This document shows positions 6,302 to 15,429 of a DNA stretch of 32,257 nt, piece by piece. How positions within the stretch are numbered: position 1 is the first letter of the stretch; each line of letters opens with the position of its first letter. The DNA is from an uncultured Gammaproteobacteria bacterium (lineage in GTDB: Bacteria > Pseudomonadota > Gammaproteobacteria > Pseudomonadales > Azotimanducaceae), in the NCBI GenBank assembly GCA_913060615.1, contig CAJXUL010000011.1, positions 1 through 32,257 on the forward strand, read 5' to 3'. A model generated the notes under the pieces. The model saw only the letters and a program-made list of their open reading frames with translations, did not search any database and was not told the DNA's origin. The position numbers were made by a program, and so were the translations under genes.

Positions 6302-7432
6302 TTATAGGCTACCGAAACGCTTCAAGTGAAAGTCTACATTGCCGAATAGTGTTTCGATAATGGTCAAACGCTTGAAGTAATGTCCAATGCTCAGCTCTTC
6401 TGTCATGCCCATGCCGCCGTGCAATTGCACTGCGTTTTGGCCAACAAACTTGCCAGACTTACCAATTTGAACTTTAAACGCACTGATCGCTTTTTGCGCT
6501 TCAGGGCCATAGCCTTCGTCGATACGCATGCCTGCCATGAACATTAGCGACTTAGATTGCTCATGTTCCATAAACATATCTACCATGCGGTGCTGTAGCA
6601 CTTGGAATTTACCAATTGCCTGACCGAACTGCTCGCGCTGCTTGCAGTACTCTACAGTTTCTTTGTAGAGTTTTTCCATGCAGCCAACTGCTTCTGCGCC
6701 TACTGCAAGAATGCCGTCGTCAATTGCGTGCTCTAGTGCCGCAAAGCCTTGGCCTACTTCACCAACAACGCTGTCTGCGCCAACTTTGACATTATCAAAG
6801 GTAATTTCAGATGCGCGGAACGCATCTACTGTTGGATAGTCTCTACGCGAAAGACCAGCAGTCTTGGTATCTACTACAAATAAGGTAATACCGTCTTGGT
6901 CGCGCTGATCACCTGAGGTGCGAGCACTGACCACAACAAAATCTGCGCTTGGGCCGTTCAGTACCACTGCTTTGTGACCGTTAATTACAAAGCCGTCACC
7001 GTCTGCAGTTGCAGTAGTGGTTACATCAGCTAAGTTAAAACGAGCCTGTGGCTCTGCATAGGCCAACGCGCTTTGTGCACTGCCATCTATAATGCTGGGT
7101 AGGTACTTAGCTTTAAGCGCTTCGCTGCCACCGTGCTTGATTGCGCCGCCGGCTAGAATAACGGTACCCAGCATTGGCTCAATGACCAAGCCATAACCAA
7201 ATTGCTCCATCATTACCATGCATTCTACTGCGCCGCCGCCAAAGCCGCCGTCAGCTTCGCTGAAACCAACGCCCAACCAGCCTAGTTCAGCAAATGTCTG
7301 CCAGTTTTGCTCGCTGTAACCTTGCTCAGAGCCAACTGCTTTTTGACGATCGTCAAAGCTGTAATCGTTCTGAATAAATCGCTCAATACTTTCTTGTAAC
7401 AGTGTCTGTTCTTCTGTGAAGGAAAAATCCAT
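6302..7432 (-). CDS. Acyl-CoA dehydrogenase, small-subunit (pimeloyl-CoA dehydrogenase-like) type
   Basis: A 376-residue FAD-dependent acyl-CoA dehydrogenase, which forms 2,3-enoyl-CoA from an acyl-CoA. The N-terminal helical domain starts DFSFTEEQ and carries GWLGVGFSEADGGFGGG. The beta domain contains ALAYAEPQARFNL. The C-terminal domain has KQREQFGQAIGKFQ, which contributes the flavin-contacting Arg, and LHGGMGMTEE. The end (RLTIIETLFGN) differs from the YEGT stretch that carries catalytic Glu in short- and medium-chain enzymes. Such members usually work as heteromers with a partner, as in PimC/PimD and the steroid side-chain FadE pairs. The partner gene is directly upstream. ATG 7432 is preferred over the adjacent TTG 7435. 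Confidence 0.92.
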   Translation of the reverse strand: MDFSFTEEQTLLQESIERFIQNDYSFDDRQKAVGSEQGYSEQNWQTFAELGWLGVGFSEADGGFGGGAVECMVMMEQFGYGLVIEPMLGTVILAGGAIKHGGSEALKAKYLPSIIDGSAQSALAYAEPQARFNLADVTTTATADGDGFVINGHKAVVLNGPSADFVVVSARTSGDQRDQDGITLFVVDTKTAGLSRRDYPTVDAFRASEITFDNVKVGADSVVGEVGQGFAALEHAIDDGILAVGAEAVGCMEKLYKETVEYCKQREQFGQAIGKFQVLQHRMVDMFMEHEQSKSLMFMAGMRIDEGYGPEAQKAISAFKVQIGKSGKFVGQNAVQLHGGMGMTEELSIGHYFKRLTIIETLFGNVDFHLKRFGSL

Positions 7433-7609
7433 CAACCTACCCCTTTTGTTTTAGCAAAACTATTTTCGTTACGAACCTAGAAATATTTATTTCTATAGCT
7501 CCATTTGTTTGAGATCTAAATATTCTCAATGAGTTCTATTAACTCGCTGTTCAACATCACCGACCCGAGTATGCGAGAGTCGATGGCCACGTTCTGGAAG
7601 CATAGTGGC

Positions 7610-7628
7610 CTTAGACTGAAGGTCTAAG
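7610..7628 (-). other. Hairpin immediately after the large-subunit stop codon
   Basis: CTTAGAC-tgaag-GTCTAAG is a perfect 7-bp stem beginning 2 nt after the stop codon of the upstream dehydrogenase gene on the minus strand. No U-run follows. It could protect the mRNA end or attenuate expression of the next subunit. Confidence 0.5.
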
Positions 7629-7629
7629 A

Positions 7630-8925
7630 TTACCTGTTTTCTTCAGATGTGTCGTTCAATCCTAATTCGCTGCCCGCCAAAATGTCCTTTAACTCGAACT
7701 CCTCGCGCCCGCCACCTAAACCAACCAACCCCTGTCCAACCAGACTTGAGGCGTTTTGTTCAAATAAGTGCGCTTGAGGATAGATTGGTCCCTCGTTATC
7801 AAACAAGCGTGCATCAAAATCCGGGAGAGCATAATACCCGAAGCTCGCTATTTGTAGAGCACCTAATTTTGCTCTAATTTTGTCCGCGCTAATTTGCAAA
7901 ATCAGCGGGGAAAGTGTTTTTCCTTCAGATTGGGCGCCTTCTGAGTCTGGGTTTTGATTTTGCGCCAGCACCCGCAGCTCTAACGCATGTAGCACGGCTA
8001 AATCTACGCCTAGTTCGTTTATATCACGACTGAGCTCTTCATCATCAACGTAACCCTGTTGTGCAATATAGCCTTGTATATCTGTCAATTGACGTTGCAA
8101 TGCGGGCGCAGTTACTTGAATTTCCGTGCCCATATTACCGGCTACTACAACCGCAACTTCGCCTTGAGGCTCTGAACTGGCGGACTGTTGAGCAATACGC
8201 TGAATAAAGGCCTGACCAGAAATAGACAAAATATCTGCTTGGTCGAGCACAACGTTGGTGAAAACCACTGCACCAAACTGGCTTTGGCTGGCGCTGGAGG
8301 GCCGTACATCAACGCCCTGAGCGGTTAGATCAACAATACACAGACCGTATTCTTCATCATCCGGGCTCGTGCTCTGATCAAGAATTTGCGCCGCTCCTTG
8401 ATCTGCTTTTTGCGTGAAACCCACCAACATCCAACGAGCTGCCAGCACACCTAAAACCGCGCGCTTCTCACCGTTTAACAGATATTTGCCGGTGTCTACG
8501 GGCGCAAGCGTGGTGGCCATATGTTGGCTTAGGTCAGGCCACTGGGCTTCCTTCCAACCAAAACACCAGCCTTGAGTGAAATCTCGGATGCCTGGCAGAT
8601 ATTCACTCAGCAGCACTTGTGGCGCATATTCAAATAGCAATGGTCCGACATGCTCGGTGGCAAAAGTTCGGGTTGCTGGAGCATTAGCCGCCATGCAGCG
8701 ACTCTGCCAAATATAATGTTCGACAGCCGACCACTGGGTACCGCCAAATTCGACTGGCCAGCCAGGCACACTCCACCCCATGTCCACCACCGCCTTGTAC
8801 CAAACCTGCGCCTGTCCTGAACTGCGGCTGCTATGCACGGCCGTTTCAGCCGGCCAATACTGTGCGATAAACCCGTCCACTTGGGCGCAAAACGCTTGTT
8901 CCTGTTGAGAAAATTGAATCTGCAA
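7630..8925 (-). CDS. Acyl-CoA dehydrogenase, divergent large subunit (pimeloyl-CoA dehydrogenase large-subunit-like)
   Basis: A 431-residue member of the acyl-CoA dehydrogenase fold, matching the large-subunit layout: MQIQFSQQEQAF at the start, GWSVPGWPVEFGGTQW near residue 60, then GKYLLNGEKRAVLG and a helical C-terminal domain. The motif normally written EP.AGSDLA, which contacts FAD and substrate, is replaced by KEAQWPDLS. The protein may therefore not bind flavin in the usual way and may serve as the structural half of a heteromer with the next gene. TTG 8925 is the only reasonable start, with AGAGAG about 7 nt upstream. A 197-bp gap with a hairpin separates it from the small subunit. It diverges from the crotonase gene. 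Confidence 0.85.
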   Translation of the reverse strand: MQIQFSQQEQAFCAQVDGFIAQYWPAETAVHSSRSSGQAQVWYKAVVDMGWSVPGWPVEFGGTQWSAVEHYIWQSRCMAANAPATRTFATEHVGPLLFEYAPQVLLSEYLPGIRDFTQGWCFGWKEAQWPDLSQHMATTLAPVDTGKYLLNGEKRAVLGVLAARWMLVGFTQKADQGAAQILDQSTSPDDEEYGLCIVDLTAQGVDVRPSSASQSQFGAVVFTNVVLDQADILSISGQAFIQRIAQQSASSEPQGEVAVVVAGNMGTEIQVTAPALQRQLTDIQGYIAQQGYVDDEELSRDINELGVDLAVLHALELRVLAQNQNPDSEGAQSEGKTLSPLILQISADKIRAKLGALQIASFGYYALPDFDARLFDNEGPIYPQAHLFEQNASSLVGQGLVGLGGGREEFELKDILAGSELGLNDTSEENR

Positions 8926-9142
8926 CGCTGCTCTCTTTAACCTCTTTTTAGCAATTATCTAGGATCGATTTAACATTTGTTTCTATTGTCCAACTTCTGC
9001 TCAAGTGAGCGTTGGTAAGCATACCGCCTAGCTGAGAATTTTGCTTTCGCCTAAGATGCAAATGGCCAAATCACATAGATAAAAGCAACCAAGATAGGCA
9101 CCATACAAACAAAGAAAAAAGTCGAATTATAGGGGAAACAAG
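8926..9142. promoter_or_regulatory. Divergent promoter region with a candidate operator
   Basis: This 217-bp spacer separates the divergent dehydrogenase and crotonase genes and should hold both promoters. The clearest symmetric element is GCTCAAGTGAGC at 8999-9010 (5-bp arms, 2-nt centre), flanked by CAAC and GTTG. It is a candidate binding site for a local catabolic repressor, but no regulator gene is nearby. Confidence 0.4.
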
Positions 9143-10000
9143 ATGAGTTACAGCACCATTCTTTACGAAGTTGAAGACAGCATTCTGACCATTACATTGA
9201 ATCGGCCAGAAGCGCTCAATGCATTCAACAATGAGATGCTTTTTGAATTAATAGACGCATGCGACAAGGCCGACGCAGACGACGATGTAAAAGCCATTAT
9301 TGTCACCGGCGCGGGCAGAGGTTTTTGCGCTGGCGCAGACCTATCCGGCGGCGGCGACGCCTTCGACTACGACTCTAGAGCCGATAAAGAAAGTGGCCTA
9401 AGCCGAGATGGCGGTGGTCGCTTAACCCTGCGACTGTACGAGCTTAACAAGCCCATTATTGCGGCTATTAACGGCCCTGCTGTTGGCGTGGGCGTGACCA
9501 TGACTTTGCCCATGGATATTCGCTTGGCCTCAACCAACGCCAAATTTGGCTTCGTATTTGCACGCCGAGGCATTGTTCCTGAAGCTTGCTCAAGCTACTT
9601 CCTGCCTAGAGTTGTGGGTATCAGCAAAGCGTTGGAGTGGTGTTACTCGGGTAAAGTTTTCCCTGCCAGTGAAGCTATGGACGGCGGGCTACTGAGAAGT
9701 TTGCACGAACCTGAAGACTTGCTGGTGGAGGCGAGAAAAATCGCCGCTGAAATCAGAGACAACACCTCCGCTGTGTCTATTACCTTGGTCCGCCACATGA
9801 TGTGGAAGATGCTAGGCGCAGATCACCCAATGGAAGCGCATAAAATTGATTCTCGTGGCATTTATCATCGCGGTAAGTCACCAGATTCCAAAGAAGGTGT
9901 GGTTTCTTTCTTAGAGAAAAGACCGGCCGAATTTCCGGGTAAAGTCTCTACCGATATGCCGGAATTTTTCCCTTGGTGGGAAGCTCGAGAGTTTTCTTAA
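9143..10000 (+). CDS. Enoyl-CoA hydratase/isomerase family (crotonase fold)
   Basis: A 285-residue crotonase-superfamily enzyme, expected to hydrate or isomerise the enoyl-CoA made by the neighbouring dehydrogenases. The first oxyanion-hole region is GRGFCAGADLSGG and the second is NGPAVGVGVTMTLPMDIRLAS. In FGFVFARRGIVPEACSS the Glu matching rat mitochondrial Glu164 is present, while the Glu144 position in the usual QPEI segment appears replaced. The single acidic residue is more like isomerases and atypical hydratases, so the exact reaction is uncertain. The start is ATG 9143 with AGGGG about 9 nt upstream. An intrinsic terminator follows. Confidence 0.92.
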   Translation: MSYSTILYEVEDSILTITLNRPEALNAFNNEMLFELIDACDKADADDDVKAIIVTGAGRGFCAGADLSGGGDAFDYDSRADKESGLSRDGGGRLTLRLYELNKPIIAAINGPAVGVGVTMTLPMDIRLASTNAKFGFVFARRGIVPEACSSYFLPRVVGISKALEWCYSGKVFPASEAMDGGLLRSLHEPEDLLVEARKIAAEIRDNTSAVSITLVRHMMWKMLGADHPMEAHKIDSRGIYHRGKSPDSKEGVVSFLEKRPAEFPGKVSTDMPEFFPWWEAREFS

Positions 10001-10040
10001 CCCCCTGAAAGCGCCTAGGCTTCTGACCCAAGTTATAGAT

Positions 10041-10072
10041 CTAGTACCACAGTTGGTACTAGGCCTTTTATT
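10041..10072 (+). terminator. Intrinsic terminator after the crotonase gene
   Basis: CTAGTACC-acagtt-GGTACTAG forms a perfect 8-bp stem followed by GCCTTTTATT. The 3' arm can also pair as ACTAGGC with GCCTAGT near 10086, an alternative fold just before the next gene. Confidence 0.75.
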
Positions 10073-10138
10073 GCGGTCAGCTAAAGCCTAGTATCCGCTT
10101 TATTATCCTAATTAGATCAATACCATTAAGGAACGAAT

Positions 10139-10387
10139 GTGAGTAACCCAGTCGTAGCACAAAAATCTCCCTACCCAGTCGACGTCGTTGAAGGCAAAAA
10201 GTACTTTTGGTGCTCTTGCGGAAAAAGCGCAAGACAACCACTTTGCGATGGTTCTCATGAAGGCACAGACTTTCTCCCCATGACTTATACCGCAGAAAAA
10301 ACAAAGACTATGTTTTTCTGTGGCTGCAAACACACAAAAGGTGCGCCTCTTTGTGATGGCGCTCATAACGCACTGCCCCAGGATTAG
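10139..10387 (+). CDS. CDGSH iron-sulfur domain protein (tandem motif)
   Basis: An 82-residue soluble protein with two CDGSH-type [2Fe-2S] motifs: CSCGKSARQPLCDGSH (about residues 25-40) and CGCKHTKGAPLCDGAH (about 61-76). Both keep the three Cys and one His that ligate each cluster, although the second reads CDGAH. Bacterial tandem-CDGSH proteins (MitoNEET-like, Miner2-type) are linked to redox and iron-sulfur handling; the exact role here is unknown. The start is GTG 10139, overlapping an out-of-frame ATG, with AAGGAA 5 nt upstream. The stop is 7 nt before the DUF349 gene, so the two form an operon. Confidence 0.95.
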   Translation: MSNPVVAQKSPYPVDVVEGKKYFWCSCGKSARQPLCDGSHEGTDFLPMTYTAEKTKTMFFCGCKHTKGAPLCDGAHNALPQD

Positions 10388-10394
10388 TAAGCCC

Positions 10395-13124
10395 ATGTTT
10401 AAGCGTCTGTTTAACTTTGATGAAAGGTCAGCTCAAAAATTAGTGACCCAACTGGAATCTAGCGACGATCTTGGGAAAGTAGATATCCTTAGGTCTCTGG
10501 CCAACAACCAAGGTTCCGCAGGGTTAACAGACCCGCTTAAAAAGACTGTAGAAAATATATTGCAGTCCTCTTCTAACGACGAAGTTAAAAGATCTGCGAT
10601 GCAACTCATTGAAGACCACAGCTTATTAGAACCATTCTTGAGCAATGAAAATCTTGGGCCTGCCGCTGCAGCAAAGATAATTTCATTGGTTGGCGGCGAC
10701 CTAGCCAACCCGCTAATGACAGATCCTCGAATAGTAAATGCGCGCATTGCTAATGTATGCGCTGAAGATGTTGACAGTTTAATTGGGCATGCAACTTCGC
10801 TGGACCAGCTTTGCCAGTTAGCCATGCGCGGCAACGAGGCCTCTTTACACAAGATATTGAGCAAAACAGAGATGCGCAGCGAAGCCGCGCTTACCCTATT
10901 AGAGAAGTGTTCTAGGGGGCATGACAAAGCGACCAATCGTTTGGCGCGAACTCAACTAGAGACCATTAAAGGCGCGAAGTCGTCTAAAGCTGCAAATATC
11001 GAAAGCCTTGATGCTGTAGATGACAACATCAAAAAAACTCTAAAGGTAAAGGCGACCAATCTAGATGCCCTTATCGTGCAACGAAAAAAACTCAACTTAT
11101 TGAATGGCAAACGCAGCGATGCGATAAGCGCTATTGCACAATCTGAAACCGAGTTGAATGCGTTAATAGAAGGCGAGGCAACCTATTCTGCTACTGCAAA
11201 TCCGCTAGAACATATCGACATTTCTGTGCCTGATGCCTCAAGCAACCCCTATCCTGATCTAATTAAACGACTAGAACAGATTGAAGTCGCGGTTAACGAA
11301 GAAAACGCCCTAGATAACTTGCAACAGCTCATCTCAGCGAAGCAGATGGTTGCACACGCTTGGTCTATTGCATCAGAGCAATTTCCACCAAATCAAAGCC
11401 AAGAAGACATTTACCGAGGTGCCAGTTCCAAAGTACAGCAACTGGTTAATGCCGCAGAAAGACTTGGTAAAGTCGCTCCCGCAGTGTTATCGCCGTTTAA
11501 GCAACCCGCCGAAAAGAATGTTAAGCGCTTGTTAGACGCTAACAAAAAATGGACTTCACGCGCAGCGCAAACACTGTCGCAAATAGCCTGGCCAAAAGAG
11601 CTGGCTGAACCGACCTTACTCAGAGAGTTTGCCGCGTCAATACAATCAGCCACTGCCGTAGTCGCTGATCTATCCGCTGAACAAAAGAAGTTAACCTCGG
11701 ACCTAGAGGGCCTAATAAAGAGCATAACTGAAGCGGTAGAAGCCGGCAGTCTAAAGCAGGCTAGCCAAACATTAAGCCAAGCGCGCGCCATTCAAAAGCG
11801 CGGCATCTCCGGCTTCGAAAAAGACATTAATGCACTGAGCGGGCAAGTGGGTGAAATGCGCGATTGGCAAGATTTCGCCACGCACCCCAAACGCGACGAA
11901 CTCACCACCGATTTACAACATTTGGTCAACAACCCACTGGATCCGGAAAATCAAGCAGATCGCCTCAAAGATTTGCGCCGCCAGTGGAATGCCCTTGGCA
12001 ACCTACGCCGCGAAGAAGCCGAACTGCAAACTCGCTTCGACGCGTTGGCTGATCAGGCGTTTGCCGTGTGTAAAACCCACTACGCAGAACAAAACACCAT
12101 AAAGAAAGAGAACCTGAAACGACGCAAGGTACTGTGCGCAGAAGTACAAAATTATCTACAAAACACAGATTGGGCGAAGGCCGACATTCAAGCAGTTGAA
12201 GGCATCATGCGCGCTGCGCGAACAGAGTGGCGCACCTACCACCCCTGCGACATCAAAGCGCTTAGAGTGTTGGAGAAAGAATTTGAGGCGGCCCAGGCAC
12301 AACTATACCAACATATAAAAAGTGGTAGGGACACTAACATTGCGGCAAAAGAATCCATTGTTGCTGACGCTAAAGCGTTGTTAGAGCTTGAAGACATAGA
12401 AGCTCAGACCGGCCGAGCGAAAGAACTACAAACTCGCTGGAAAACTATTGGCAGCACGCCTAGAGGCATAGACCAACGTTTGTGGAAGGAATTTCGTAGC
12501 GTCTGCGACGAAATATTTAAGCGGCTAAATACTTCCAGAAATGCAGCCGCAATAGCTAACAAAGAACAACAAAAGGTAATGGATGATGCCATTGCCGCTT
12601 TTAATACCAAGCAAGTCGATCCAAGCGTATTCAGGGCGGAATTCGAAACATTGGCAGAGTTGGCAGACCAAACCGCTTTAACCGGCGACCACATAAGGCA
12701 GCTGAAAGGCTTGCGGGCATTAATGGAAGGTCTGCAACAAAATGCTAAGCAGGCCAAAGTGAAATCTCGCCTGCAACAATGGAGCGAATGGGATACCGCA
12801 GTAAGTGAGGGCGAGCAAAATAATGAACCTATAGCATCGCCTCATACTATTTTTGTCAGCCGCATTAATGGCGTCTCAGCAGGCGAAGACCTCGAGAAGC
12901 TCACGCTTGAAGCGGAGATTGCGGCCGATCTACCTAGCCCAGAGAAAGACCAAGCCTTGAGAATGGCCTTACAGGTTGAACTCATGAACGCAGGGCGGCG
13001 CAACATGCAGCTTATAAATAACCAAGAATTTATCGATCGCTGGTGCGCAACCGGACCCAAGCTGAAGAAACACAATGCACTAAGAAAACGTTTCTTCAGC
13101 GCATTGGAGCACCGCTTAGGTTAG
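10395..13124 (+). CDS. DUF349 domain-containing protein, large coiled-coil/HEAT-like
   Basis: A 909-residue soluble protein, almost wholly alpha-helical. The N-terminal ~230 residues look like short HEAT-type repeats. A long charged coiled-coil middle follows. At least two recognisable DUF349 units occur in the C-terminal half, with signatures LRRQWNALGNLRREEAEL and LQTRWKTIGSTPRGIDQRLW, and a weaker one between them. DUF349 proteins are widespread in gammaproteobacteria and poorly characterised. The ORF-track start at 10320 lies inside the CDGSH gene in another frame. ATG 10395, 7 nt after the CDGSH stop and opening MFKRLFNFDE, is the natural start, with AGGA inside the upstream gene's end. 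Confidence 0.92.
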   Translation: MFKRLFNFDERSAQKLVTQLESSDDLGKVDILRSLANNQGSAGLTDPLKKTVENILQSSSNDEVKRSAMQLIEDHSLLEPFLSNENLGPAAAAKIISLVGGDLANPLMTDPRIVNARIANVCAEDVDSLIGHATSLDQLCQLAMRGNEASLHKILSKTEMRSEAALTLLEKCSRGHDKATNRLARTQLETIKGAKSSKAANIESLDAVDDNIKKTLKVKATNLDALIVQRKKLNLLNGKRSDAISAIAQSETELNALIEGEATYSATANPLEHIDISVPDASSNPYPDLIKRLEQIEVAVNEENALDNLQQLISAKQMVAHAWSIASEQFPPNQSQEDIYRGASSKVQQLVNAAERLGKVAPAVLSPFKQPAEKNVKRLLDANKKWTSRAAQTLSQIAWPKELAEPTLLREFAASIQSATAVVADLSAEQKKLTSDLEGLIKSITEAVEAGSLKQASQTLSQARAIQKRGISGFEKDINALSGQVGEMRDWQDFATHPKRDELTTDLQHLVNNPLDPENQADRLKDLRRQWNALGNLRREEAELQTRFDALADQAFAVCKTHYAEQNTIKKENLKRRKVLCAEVQNYLQNTDWAKADIQAVEGIMRAARTEWRTYHPCDIKALRVLEKEFEAAQAQLYQHIKSGRDTNIAAKESIVADAKALLELEDIEAQTGRAKELQTRWKTIGSTPRGIDQRLWKEFRSVCDEIFKRLNTSRNAAAIANKEQQKVMDDAIAAFNTKQVDPSVFRAEFETLAELADQTALTGDHIRQLKGLRALMEGLQQNAKQAKVKSRLQQWSEWDTAVSEGEQNNEPIASPHTIFVSRINGVSAGEDLEKLTLEAEIAADLPSPEKDQALRMALQVELMNAGRRNMQLINNQEFIDRWCATGPKLKKHNALRKRFFSALEHRLG

Positions 13125-13170
13125 TCGAACTGACAGAGCGTTAGCCCACGCGCTTACGCTCTATTAATTC

Positions 13171-13211
13171 GTTGAAGTCAGTGCGTTGAAGTCAGTGCGT
13201 TGAAGTAAGTC
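13171..13211. repeat. 14-bp tandem repeat, about three units
   Basis: GTTGAAGTCAGTGC occurs at 13171 and 13185, followed by GTTGAAGTAAGTC at 13199. It lies in the convergent spacer between the DUF349 and phoQ-like genes. No clear terminator was seen in this 175-bp spacer. Confidence 0.9.
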
Positions 13212-13299
13212 AGCTAGTTCGATAACACTGGAGCAGAGTTTGGGACAGCATTTTCACAGTCGTCTAAAAAGGTCGTTTCAAAAAGTCGTCCGCAATCTG

Positions 13300-14658
13300 T
13301 CAAAGACCCTTGAGAGGAAAATTAAGAGCAATCTTGGCTCCGCCCATTTCGCTGTCGCTGATAGATAAACCACCTTCATATAAAGCCACCAATTCCTTCG
13401 CCACAGCCAAGCCAATACCCTGACCTGACACTTGAGTATCTAAACGCAAGCCGCGACCTAGAACTTCCTCACGCATGGTATTTGGAATGCCTGGACCGTC
13501 ATCTTCAACAGTTATTCTAATGCCACTGTCAGCGGCGTGCGCTACTGCACCTTCATCAACGCATATGCGCACCGAGTATTTACCGTACTTACAGGCATTC
13601 TCAATAACATTGCCCAGTATCTCTAACAAATCTCCCTCGTCGATTCGCAACTTGGGTTGCGTATGCAGTTCTAACAACAAATCCATCTTCGGGAAGGCTA
13701 CTTCTAACGTACGCACCAGCTTCCGTGTTACCTCAGCTACATCTATTTGCGTGCTCAACATCACTGGCGCGGCCACCACCACACGAGCCAATTGGCGACT
13801 CACAGTATCTTGCATTCGGTCAATTTGATCTTTGATCAAACTTTTATCTATCACCACCTCTACTAACGCATTGCGTAAAACGCTCAACGGCGTCTTTAAA
13901 CTGTGCGCCAAGTTATCCAAAGCTTGTCGATAGCGCACACGCTGCTGTTGTTCGTGACTGGCAAAGCGCTGCAAATTTTCCGCCAGCCCTGACAGCTCCA
14001 AGGGATATTCATTGCTCAGTTCACTGCGCGTGCCGTGCTCTAACTCGCGCACTTCTTTTTGCATAACCAGCAATGGTTGCAACCCCCAGTTTAAAGCCAG
14101 TAGTTGGGCAAGGATAAAGAACAACGTGGCACCGCCTAGGCCCAGCCAGAGATTCTGTCGAAAATCATCTATAGCGGCTAAGTAAGGGGCTTGGTCAACT
14201 ATGGCTGTAAAAACCACTTGATTAGGTTCAATACCCTCCCATATCACCGCATAACTCAGCTGAAACTTTGCCGGGGCACTATCAATATTGGAGAATGTAA
14301 AGACGCCCGGAGCAACGTTTGTAAACGATAAACTATCGCTAAAGTTTGATGAATCGATAGATTGAAGTGAAGGCGAGCGCCAAAGAATTTGCTTTTGATC
14401 AGTAGTTACTATGGCATAAAGACCAGATTCTGCTTGAGCCAGGCGCGGGTCAGCAAGTGATTGATTAAACACTAAACTGGCGCCCTCTTCTTCGGCAGCA
14501 CCCATAAGCGCGTAGACCACTAACTTTAATTGTTCACCTGCACCTTGAACAATACTAGCCGAATAAGTGCGATCCAGCACCCAGCCCGTGGAAGTCAAAA
14601 AGACCACCAAAATCAGACTGGTGATTGAGATGAGTCGGCGCTGAATTGAACCTGGCAT
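13300..14658 (-). CDS. phoQ: PhoQ-like sensor histidine kinase
   Basis: A 452-residue inner-membrane sensor kinase. The first membrane helix is at about 9-27 and the second at about 170-190, enclosing a ~140-residue periplasmic sensor. A HAMP-like stretch follows. The phospho-acceptor His252 sits in LAHSLKTPL, the HSLKTPL form characteristic of PhoQ. The ATPase domain shows N-box NVIENACKYG, VEDDGPGIP, and GQGIGLAVAKEL. The partner regulator is directly upstream, so this is the second half of a PhoP-PhoQ pair. Whether it senses Mg2+ or cationic peptides, as in enterics, cannot be inferred. ATG 14658 is preferred over the in-frame TTG 6 nt upstream. Confidence 0.93.
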   Translation of the reverse strand: MPGSIQRRLISITSLILVVFLTSTGWVLDRTYSASIVQGAGEQLKLVVYALMGAAEEEGASLVFNQSLADPRLAQAESGLYAIVTTDQKQILWRSPSLQSIDSSNFSDSLSFTNVAPGVFTFSNIDSAPAKFQLSYAVIWEGIEPNQVVFTAIVDQAPYLAAIDDFRQNLWLGLGGATLFFILAQLLALNWGLQPLLVMQKEVRELEHGTRSELSNEYPLELSGLAENLQRFASHEQQQRVRYRQALDNLAHSLKTPLSVLRNALVEVVIDKSLIKDQIDRMQDTVSRQLARVVVAAPVMLSTQIDVAEVTRKLVRTLEVAFPKMDLLLELHTQPKLRIDEGDLLEILGNVIENACKYGKYSVRICVDEGAVAHAADSGIRITVEDDGPGIPNTMREEVLGRGLRLDTQVSGQGIGLAVAKELVALYEGGLSISDSEMGGAKIALNFPLKGL

Positions 14659-14751
14659 TAGCAACTCGGCGCCGCAGCCAGCTGCGTATTAGTCCAACAA
14701 CCCACCTTGCATAACAGGCAACTCAGTCTATGCCGGGGCAGGCAGCGGCGT

Positions 14752-15426
14752 TTAAGTGCCATTGTGAGCTGCACTAAATCTATAACCCTGACCACGAATA
14801 GTTTTGATCAAATTAAGTGGCGCTATTTTTTTGCGCAAGCGACCAACAAATACTTCAAGCACATTACTGTCACGGTCAAAATCTTGTTCGTACAAATGTT
14901 CGGTAAGTTCGGTCTTGGAAACAATACGTTCTTGATTGAGCATCAGATACTCCAACACCTTGTATTCAAACGCCGTCAGCTCAATGGCATTTCCCTGCAA
15001 GGTCGCAATCTTGCGACTGGTATCTAAGCTCAACCCTGCGCAGTCAATTATTGGCGTAGCATGACCGGCAGAGCGACGGATCAATGCATTGAGTCGTGCT
15101 AGCAATTCTTCCATTTGAAACGGCTTGGTCAAGTAATCATCGGCACCTGCATCAAGCCCACCCACTTTATCTTGCCAATGACTTCTAGCCGTAAGTACCA
15201 GTATGGGGAATTCACGTTTTGCGGCGCGTAATGATTTAATCAAATCAACACCATCCAACTTGGGCAAACCTAAATCAATAACGGCAGCGTCCACAGGATA
15301 TTCGCTACCGTAGTAAAGGCCTTCTTCGCCATCCACAGCCACATCTACCACATAGCCTTCGCCGCGAAGATGTGTGGCGAGTTGCTCGCGTAGATTCGCT
15401 TCATCTTCTACAACGAGAATGCGCAT
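14752..15426 (-). CDS. phoP: PhoP-like response regulator (OmpR family)
   Basis: A 224-residue two-component regulator. The receiver domain has MRILVVEDE, the phosphorylated Asp51 in VIDLGLPKLDG, and TARSHWQDKVGGLDAGADDYLTKPF. The C-terminal winged-helix domain carries LTAFEYKVLEYL and ends VGRLRKKI...TIRGQGYRF. Similarity to enteric PhoP is strong along the whole length, including LTAR.SWQDKV and IVSK. It starts 3 nt after the stop of the PepSY gene and ends 93 nt before the kinase gene, so the three form one operon in the order PepSY, regulator, kinase. Confidence 0.95.
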   Translation of the reverse strand: MRILVVEDEANLREQLATHLRGEGYVVDVAVDGEEGLYYGSEYPVDAAVIDLGLPKLDGVDLIKSLRAAKREFPILVLTARSHWQDKVGGLDAGADDYLTKPFQMEELLARLNALIRRSAGHATPIIDCAGLSLDTSRKIATLQGNAIELTAFEYKVLEYLMLNQERIVSKTELTEHLYEQDFDRDSNVLEVFVGRLRKKIAPLNLIKTIRGQGYRFSAAHNGT

Positions 15427-15429
15427 AAA

